Origin: JAISFI01 sp031552425 | Lineage (GTDB): Bacteria > Bacteroidota > Bacteroidia > Bacteroidales > Azobacteroidaceae | NCBI GenBank assembly: GCA_031552425.1 | Contig: JAVBMM010000071.1 | Span: 1 to 11,304 of the forward strand | Direction: 5' to 3' | Length of the DNA stretch: 11,304 nt | Shown here: positions 6,866 through 11,304 of the stretch, one piece after another | Numbering within the stretch: the first letter of the stretch is position 1 | Layout: every line of letters starts with the position of its first letter | Translations under genes and position numbers: made by a program | The notes under the pieces: model-generated | The model's input: the letters and a program-made list of their open reading frames with translations, nothing else | Database searches by the model: none | Told to the model about the DNA's origin: nothing

Positions 6866-6912
6866 TTATTAATAACCCCAATCGCTACACTTCATTGGGG
6901 GTTATTAATAGT
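6866..6912. terminator. Long hairpin behind the 1043-residue gene
   Basis: Arm 6866-6882 (ending AACCCCAAT) pairs with 6894-6912 (beginning ATTGGGGGTT) through about 18 pairs with one bulged G at 6901 and an 11-nt loop. It lies 20 bp past the stop codon of the leftward gene and could end transcription from either side or protect mRNA 3' ends. There is no long U tract, so a REP-like element is as likely as an intrinsic terminator. Its right arm overlaps the 23-bp repeat at 6904-6926, so the two structures exclude each other. Confidence 0.5.
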
Positions 6913-6932
6913 TAATCCTTCGGATTCTATGG

Positions 6933-9900
6933 CTATTGAGCTACTATTTTCTTTACCACACTACCAGCCTTCACAATAAAAACACCTTTTCTTGTAAGAG
7001 GAATAGTCGTTTTTCCAAAGGCTTCCCCCTGAGATGAAAGTTGCCCGGCAATGTCATAAACCGTATAAGGCAACAACTCCTCTGTTTCTATCACCAATGT
7101 CTTATTTAAGATGTATATTTTTATCTTATCATTCAGACTCATTTCTCCTAATGAACTATTCTCCCCATACGGAGTAATTTTAATATCATCAAAGTAGAAA
7201 TTGAGAGCCCTGTTTCCTGATGTTACAGTTGGTCGATCTATCCAGAATTTTACTTGTATTGTAGGATCATTGATATCGAGTTTACATGATTTCATTTGCC
7301 AACTGCTTTTAAGTTCCGAAGAAGGAATATTATAGCGTGTCACCCAATCAGGAGCTGATGCTGTAGCTGTTTGTATACGTAAAGTAGAACTTCCTGTGGT
7401 GTTCCATTGTTTTACCCAAATAGTCAAAGTTCCGGCTCCATTATCTAATGTAGGAGTCACAACATATGTTTCACTAGTTGAATGCGGACGAATACCCCAG
7501 TCACCATAAAAATCTCCATGATTAGATTCTAAATTTCTGGTATAAATTCCGCTTGCTTGAACAAACCCACCCTTATTTGTTCCTGCTTCTACAGGAATAC
7601 CATTGATATATCCTTTGTATTGAGTGAGTAAAATTTTATATTCCTGTGTAGAACCATTTTCTGCCACTACTTGTATGATTATCGTTCTATCAGTCTCAGA
7701 ACCTGTAACATTTTTAGCCGGAAAAACATAAACATGAGCACCCTGATGATTTGTCTCTGTACTTATTTCAGGAGATTCTTTTTGTTCGATAGATAAAGTA
7801 TAATCATACTCATAAACATCGGAAGAAAAACCCCTTAATTTAGGAGGATCATAGGTTGTTCCGGCAACATTTTGCGTCACTCCCATATAAATCATTTTCA
7901 AACTGGCATCTGACGATAAATTTTTCAATCTTTCATTCAATTGGGCATTATATAAAGATGCCGGTTGTAAACCGGGACGATTATTTCCTTCTATATACCC
8001 CGGGAAATGTCCTTTAAAACTTCCGTTTTCATCTATCTGACCAGCAAAGCATCCGATAGCATAATTTTGTGCCGTAGGAGGCTTTTGTAGCACAATGAGA
8101 GCAGCCCCTTTACAAGTTCCCCCAAGATCATTAGGATCAGATACAGTAGTATTCCACATCACACCATGCGCCATAGTCCAACCATGAGAAGTACCATAAC
8201 TTCCCCTGTTATAAAATCCTAAAGGAACCCCGCTATTAGTTTTTCTATCTATGAAATTATCAAATAATATTCCTTGCGTCCAACGCCTGTGTCCTTCCGT
8301 AGTGGCGTACGAATATTCCGAGACACAATCTTTAATCACATTTCCGGAGACTGATGTTGTTCCGTTAGAAACAAAATGATGACGTCCATAAGAAGCATAA
8401 CAATTTTTAAATAATACCAATTGGGTTCCAAAGTGCATGTTAAAATTATAACGCTTGCCTCCTTCTATGACAGAAACACAATCTATCGCTTTACAATTTT
8501 CGATAGTACTTCTTGTGGTATAACGAATATTAAATACCATATCACAAAAATGTGCTGCTACTACATTCCTCACCCAAATATTTTCAGCATTAGACGTACC
8601 TAAGGCTTCATTTGCATGTTGCTCGTCGGAACAATATGTTTCACAACTACTACGTTTTGTAGTAACTGATGGATTATAATAAGTATCCAAACGTAAATCT
8701 TCTACTCCCGATTCTTTGATAATATGAGATGTGGAGAATTTATGAATATAAGATTGTGACACTGATTTATCCAATGTATAAAACACCGGAGCCTCCACGG
8801 TTATCTCATTTGTATTATAATCTACATCTGTAACATAGCGATTATAAACTATTTCCAAAGCATCAGCAGTAGTCCACTCTGCAACAACCACCGGACCTAC
8901 CCCTCCATCAACAGCATCTAACCATGCTTGCGTAGACGGATGGCGAATAGCAATCTGATCTCCTACCGAATAGGCTGATGCATTAGCCACATGAAACGAT
9001 TTGGATCCCGCCACCACCCGGTCATCTGTAATATTAGTCTTATTAGTGATACTCGTACTCCACTGTCCGTCTTTTGTGCCATTCATATCTATCAAGCGAC
9101 GGCGAGTAGTTCCCGTACCATATATAATGGTCGATGTCGTAGGATCTTCTCCGGAACCTTCTCCTCGCAGTACTACTCCACTGTATAAAATCTTCAGGCT
9201 TCCGGCAATTTCATATTTTCCGGCTTTTAACAATAACGCTCCACGAATACCTTTTGCATCCATTGAAAGTTTTCCAACCTCATCAATGGCGTCTTGTATA
9301 TGAGCCGTGTTATCTCCGGGGATAGGAGAAATTTCTTTTACCACAGGAACCTGAGGAATAAGAACGCCTCCTCCTCTATAACCTGCATGGCTAAAATCAG
9401 GAAGGGTAAATCCATACTCATCTTGATGATAAGTTAATTTACCATCTGTATCTACAGACAACAATTCAGATTGCCAATTATTACCTTCTAGTTCAGGTTG
9501 TTTATAAATTGAAACAGCATCCAACATAAAATGATCGGGAGCTACGGTTTTATTCACAGAATATGTCACCGCATATTTCCCCGCTTTTGATTGAGGAACA
9601 ATAAAAACGAGCCGCATGTCTGCCCAATCTTGTTGATCATAAGTAAATGGGAATATAGTAGAACCTTGCGGAAGTATTGCCTCATCTCCGGGAGTATCCA
9701 ATGACGACATACCTTCTTTTACCAGGCGAACCCAACGTATGGTAGCTTCTCCTTTCATGTGGCTTTTTACGATGTATGTACCGGCTTCCAATGTCACCGC
9801 AGGAGAATTGAAACGACAATGATTACTCGAAGATGTGTAAACCAAAGCTAAAGCATTTGTACCGGAAAAAGCTTTTTCCGTCTTTTTAGAATAATTCGAT

Positions 9901-10064
9901 TGAGTATTAGCAGGATATAAAAGAGTTCCCCAACCATCCGGGAAAGCGCTTCCGGTATTCCAGATTTCCAAATCTCCATTGATCATCAAATCATCAACAG
10001 CCTTAACTTCTCCAGACAATGATAATGTTAAACAAAGGACACAAATAGTAAAAAAGTTTTTCAT
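6933..10064 (-). CDS. Large secreted beta-helix protein with CBM-like domain and T9SS sorting signal
   Basis: The 1043-residue protein is probably an extracellular polysaccharide-active enzyme; the substrate is unknown. MKNFFTICVLCLTLSLSGEVKA (1-22) is a Sec signal peptide. Residues about 26-190 (NGDLEIW...PDGWGTLLYP, ending DHFMLDAVSIYK) resemble a CBM4/9-type jelly roll. Residues about 196-725 are the beta-helix homologous to the tandem pair: PDFSHAGYRGGGVLIP, GIRGALLLKAGKYEI, GVVLRGEGSGE, GGKRY, RHHF, ExHxRW, NRG...HGW and PPTAQNYAIG. Residues about 745-815 (DVYEYDYTLSI...VVAENGSTQEYKILL) resemble a cadherin-like beta-sandwich, and about 820-970 look like a second carbohydrate-binding jelly roll. 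The last 65-70 residues (YTVYDIAGQL...RKGVFIVKAG...KKIVAQ) form a T9SS type A sorting domain. An in-frame TTG at 10085 would add seven residues but falls inside the likely promoter box, so I start at the ATG at 10064. Confidence 0.88.
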   Translation of the reverse strand: MKNFFTICVLCLTLSLSGEVKAVDDLMINGDLEIWNTGSAFPDGWGTLLYPANTQSNYSKKTEKAFSGTNALALVYTSSSNHCRFNSPAVTLEAGTYIVKSHMKGEATIRWVRLVKEGMSSLDTPGDEAILPQGSTIFPFTYDQQDWADMRLVFIVPQSKAGKYAVTYSVNKTVAPDHFMLDAVSIYKQPELEGNNWQSELLSVDTDGKLTYHQDEYGFTLPDFSHAGYRGGGVLIPQVPVVKEISPIPGDNTAHIQDAIDEVGKLSMDAKGIRGALLLKAGKYEIAGSLKILYSGVVLRGEGSGEDPTTSTIIYGTGTTRRRLIDMNGTKDGQWSTSITNKTNITDDRVVAGSKSFHVANASAYSVGDQIAIRHPSTQAWLDAVDGGVGPVVVAEWTTADALEIVYNRYVTDVDYNTNEITVEAPVFYTLDKSVSQSYIHKFSTSHIIKESGVEDLRLDTYYNPSVTTKRSSCETYCSDEQHANEALGTSNAENIWVRNVVAAHFCDMVFNIRYTTRSTIENCKAIDCVSVIEGGKRYNFNMHFGTQLVLFKNCYASYGRHHFVSNGTTSVSGNVIKDCVSEYSYATTEGHRRWTQGILFDNFIDRKTNSGVPLGFYNRGSYGTSHGWTMAHGVMWNTTVSDPNDLGGTCKGAALIVLQKPPTAQNYAIGCFAGQIDENGSFKGHFPGYIEGNNRPGLQPASLYNAQLNERLKNLSSDASLKMIYMGVTQNVAGTTYDPPKLRGFSSDVYEYDYTLSIEQKESPEISTETNHQGAHVYVFPAKNVTGSETDRTIIIQVVAENGSTQEYKILLTQYKGYINGIPVEAGTNKGGFVQASGIYTRNLESNHGDFYGDWGIRPHSTSETYVVTPTLDNGAGTLTIWVKQWNTTGSSTLRIQTATASAPDWVTRYNIPSSELKSSWQMKSCKLDINDPTIQVKFWIDRPTVTSGNRALNFYFDDIKITPYGENSSLGEMSLNDKIKIYILNKTLVIETEELLPYTVYDIAGQLSSQGEAFGKTTIPLTRKGVFIVKAGSVVKKIVAQ

Positions 10065-10082
10065 GACATCAAATATTTTTCT

Positions 10083-10090
10083 CAAAAGTA
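10083..10090 (-). promoter_or_regulatory. Bacteroidota -7 box for the 1043-residue gene
   Basis: The leftward strand reads TACTTTTG, an exact TAnnTTTG match ending 18 bp before the ATG at 10064. The expected transcription start then falls between the box and that ATG and excludes the upstream TTG start at 10085. The -33 element is weak: only GCAATG/TTATTG-like sequence lies near the expected place. Confidence 0.5.
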
Positions 10091-10231
10091 AAGACTTTTA
10101 TACAATAAACATTGCATTATCAATCATTTTTTTTGTCAGGAAAGTACAAATGATTGTTTTTAATAGAAACTAAACCTTTGGTTGAAAAATGATCTAATAC
10201 CAGATCTTTATAAATAAGATGAAGTATCAGA

Positions 10232-10804
10232 CTATGCATAAATAATATCTTTATATAATCCTGAAAGTCGCTTGCGAAGATATAAAACAGCATAATGTTT
10301 ACGTGACAATAAGGTATTAACGGCAACACCTGTAGTTTGGGATATTTCTTTCACCGGAATCCCATCCAATTCGGTCAGTTCAAAGATTTCCCGTTGTTCG
10401 GGAGGTAATTCCAGAAGTGCGTTCTCCAATTCTATCCAAACCAATGAGCGTAAATATTCGGTTTCAGGGGAAGGAGTCTCTTCTGTATTAAAAAGGACTT
10501 CTGAAAAATCTTTCAAGACTTCATCCCCATCCTCATCATTCCGATAAACAGGCAGTTCCTCTTCCCGTTTTTTGATTTCTTTGTTGATAATAAGGTTCTT
10601 GGCGACACGATACAACCATCCGGAAACCTGTTCAATAGGATTCATAGAACTATCGACGGTTTTTATCAATTGATAAAAAACATCTTGTAAAATATCGTCC
10701 GCATCTTCATTGCTTGAAACACGTTTACGAATAAACGCTTTCAATTGCGGACGATATTCCGTAACCAGTTGCTCAATATCCTGTTTTTTTTCCTGTTTAC
10801 TCAT
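10232..10804 (-). CDS. ECF-type RNA polymerase sigma factor
   Basis: The 190-residue protein directs RNA polymerase to a specific promoter set. Residues about 12-75 are sigma region 2 (YRPQLKAFIRKRVSSNEDADDILQDVF and QVSGWLYRVAKNLIIN). A strongly acidic linker follows (about 76-118: EEELPVYRNDEDGDEV...TEETPSPETE). Residues about 122-180 are sigma region 4 with the helix-turn-helix VKEISQTTGVAVNTLLSRKH. There are no regions 1 or 3, which defines the ECF group. The frame is open to 10897, but its extra 31 residues overlap the upstream gene and do not resemble a sigma factor. MSKQEKKQDIEQ at 10804 is the natural start, overlapping the stop of the upstream membrane protein by 8 bp (ATGAGTAA), which suggests coupled translation. 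No FecR-type anti-sigma gene lies downstream; the upstream membrane protein is the likely partner (inference). Confidence 0.9.
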   Translation of the reverse strand: MSKQEKKQDIEQLVTEYRPQLKAFIRKRVSSNEDADDILQDVFYQLIKTVDSSMNPIEQVSGWLYRVAKNLIINKEIKKREEELPVYRNDEDGDEVLKDFSEVLFNTEETPSPETEYLRSLVWIELENALLELPPEQREIFELTELDGIPVKEISQTTGVAVNTLLSRKHYAVLYLRKRLSGLYKDIIYA

Positions 10805-11198
10805 TGTCTTTTGCGGGACTATCTTTGGCTTCAAAATCAACACCCCGTTCGCCGAAGAAATCATGCATACCAAACATTCCTCTATGCATGTGAGCATGTC
10901 TTTTCTTAATAAATTCCTTCCGTTCTTCGGGAGTCATCTTCATCCATTTTTCATGAATCGGGTTATGCTTGTGCATTCCATGCATCATTCCTCCATGCAT
11001 CATCTTTCTCCCATGTCCGAAACCTCCGAATAGAATGCGGATAAGAAGAAGTAATCCCAAAGCTTGCCAAAAATTAATTGTAATCAATCCGAATATGGCC
11101 GGTATCAACCAATTCCACAATAACATAACTATCGCACTGAACCCTGCTGCCATGGCTAAAAAACCAAGAGGCATTAAAAATCTCATTTTTTTCATCAT
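10797..11198 (-). CDS. Small membrane protein with His/Met-rich tail, partner of the sigma factor
   Basis: The 133-residue protein has two probable membrane helices (about 7-29 and 33-58, around NWLIPAIFGLITINFWQALG), then a soluble tail. Residues 61-113 contain 10 histidines and 10 methionines (for example MMHGGMMHGMHKH), a composition typical of copper or other soft-metal binding. KMTPEERKEFIKKRHAHM resembles the TPEqR-type helix of Spy/CpxP-like and metal-sensor proteins. With a basic N-terminus and two helices, the tail would lie in the cytoplasm, unlike periplasmic CnrX-type sensors; this topology is a prediction. Similar proteins beside ECF sigma genes are familiar in Bacteroidota, mostly unnamed. 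AGGA directly abuts the first ATG (11198) and is 3 nt from the second (11195), so starting two or more residues in is possible. A role as membrane-bound regulator of the sigma factor is inferred from the overlap. Confidence 0.75.
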   Translation of the reverse strand: MMKKMRFLMPLGFLAMAAGFSAIVMLLWNWLIPAIFGLITINFWQALGLLLLIRILFGGFGHGRKMMHGGMMHGMHKHNPIHEKWMKMTPEERKEFIKKRHAHMHRGMFGMHDFFGERGVDFEAKDSPAKDNE

Positions 11199-11304
11199 TC
11201 CTATTATTTAATTTGATTCTTGACTAAACTTATCAACGAATTTTGTAAATCCCATTCCCAACACACACATATTTTCGATTTGAAGTATTATTGCACTCAT
11301 TGCT

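Larger units (their letters stand above)
6662..6926. repeat. 265-bp element bounded by 23-bp perfect inverted repeats
   Basis: The arms 6662-6684 and 6904-6926 are exact reverse complements (beginning AATCCGAAGGATTAAC and ending GTTAATCCTTCGGATT). Each arm contains a smaller near-palindrome, AATCCxxxGGATT. I see no convincing target-site duplication outside the arms, so a MITE origin is possible but not shown. The right arm ends 6 bp before the stop codon of the 1043-residue gene. Confidence 0.65.
6467..6932. repeat. Palindrome-rich non-coding region between convergent genes (REP/MITE-like)
   Basis: No gene is supported in these 466 bp between the stop codons of the SusD-like gene and the 1043-residue gene. 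The right half is packed with inverted repeats: 23-bp arms at 6662-6684 and 6904-6926, CCGTTAG/CTAACGG at 6708-6714 and 6832-6838, CGCTTGGTAGAA/TTCTACCAAGCG at 6723-6734 and 6813-6824, and several short hairpins. The left half has only weak ones (GATTTGAG 6468-6475 with CTCAAATC 6519-6526) and three TATAGT-like motifs at 6620-6660. The style recalls REP-like clusters mobilised by RAYT transposases in Bacteroidota, but no transposase is encoded here. Confidence 0.6.

Noticed and set aside
6662..6926. Retron or diversity-generating element RNA
   Set aside because: Nested inverted repeats invite the idea, but no reverse transcriptase or variable/template repeat is found in the window.
271..9303. 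Open frames opposite the beta-helix genes (for example 271-726, 2188-2691 and 9001-9303, rightward)
   Set aside because: They are antisense shadows of well-supported coding regions with no family resemblance.
10805..10897. 31-residue N-terminal extension of the sigma factor
   Set aside because: It lies in an alternative frame of the upstream membrane-protein gene and does not resemble ECF sequence; the ATG at 10804 fits the family.

Overview
The window is AT-rich DNA from a member of the Bacteroidota, most likely Bacteroidales. Four things point there: a SusD-family surface lipoprotein, a type IX secretion (T9SS) C-terminal sorting domain, signal peptides ending in ...SQ or ...GQ, and promoter boxes of the Bacteroides type (TAnnTTTG) upstream of the main genes. 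A T9SS argues against Bacteroides proper and suits Dysgonomonas-, Paludibacter- or Porphyromonas-like relatives. I cannot name the species.

Layout, left to right. (1) Positions 1-122 hold the first 40 codons of a secreted protein reading leftward and cut by the window edge. (2) Positions 172-3762 hold two leftward genes, A (196-1956) and B (1978-3762). They are a tandem duplication of a secreted right-handed beta-helix (pectate-lyase-like) protein, about 90% identical. The junction is informative: the start codon and ribosome site of A lie in what looks like one arm of the terminator hairpin that still stands behind A. (3) Positions 3763-4312 are a 550-bp divergent control region with two promoter boxes, a 16-bp palindrome, three 10-bp repeats at exact 22-bp spacing, and a strong hairpin. 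(4) Positions 4313-6466 encode a rightward lipoprotein in which a lipoprotein domain of about 275 residues is fused to a SusD glycan-binding domain; no SusC partner is present in the window. (5) Positions 6467-6932 are non-coding and densely palindromic, like the REP/MITE-type clusters of Bacteroidota. (6) Positions 6933-10064 encode a leftward 1043-residue multidomain protein: signal peptide, carbohydrate-binding-like domain, a beta-helix homologous to A and B, two beta-sandwiches and a T9SS signal. (7) Positions 10232-11198 hold an overlapping leftward pair: a small membrane protein with a His/Met-rich tail, then an ECF sigma factor.

How the parts may work together (inference): the long beta-helix protein would attack a polysaccharide outside the cell after T9SS export. 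The fused SusD lipoprotein would hold glycan at the surface. A and B, which lack a T9SS signal, would process fragments in the periplasm. This resembles a polysaccharide utilisation locus, but without SusC, sulfatases, glycoside hydrolases or a hybrid two-component regulator in view. The substrate cannot be read from the sequence. The sigma-factor pair may be an unrelated neighbour.
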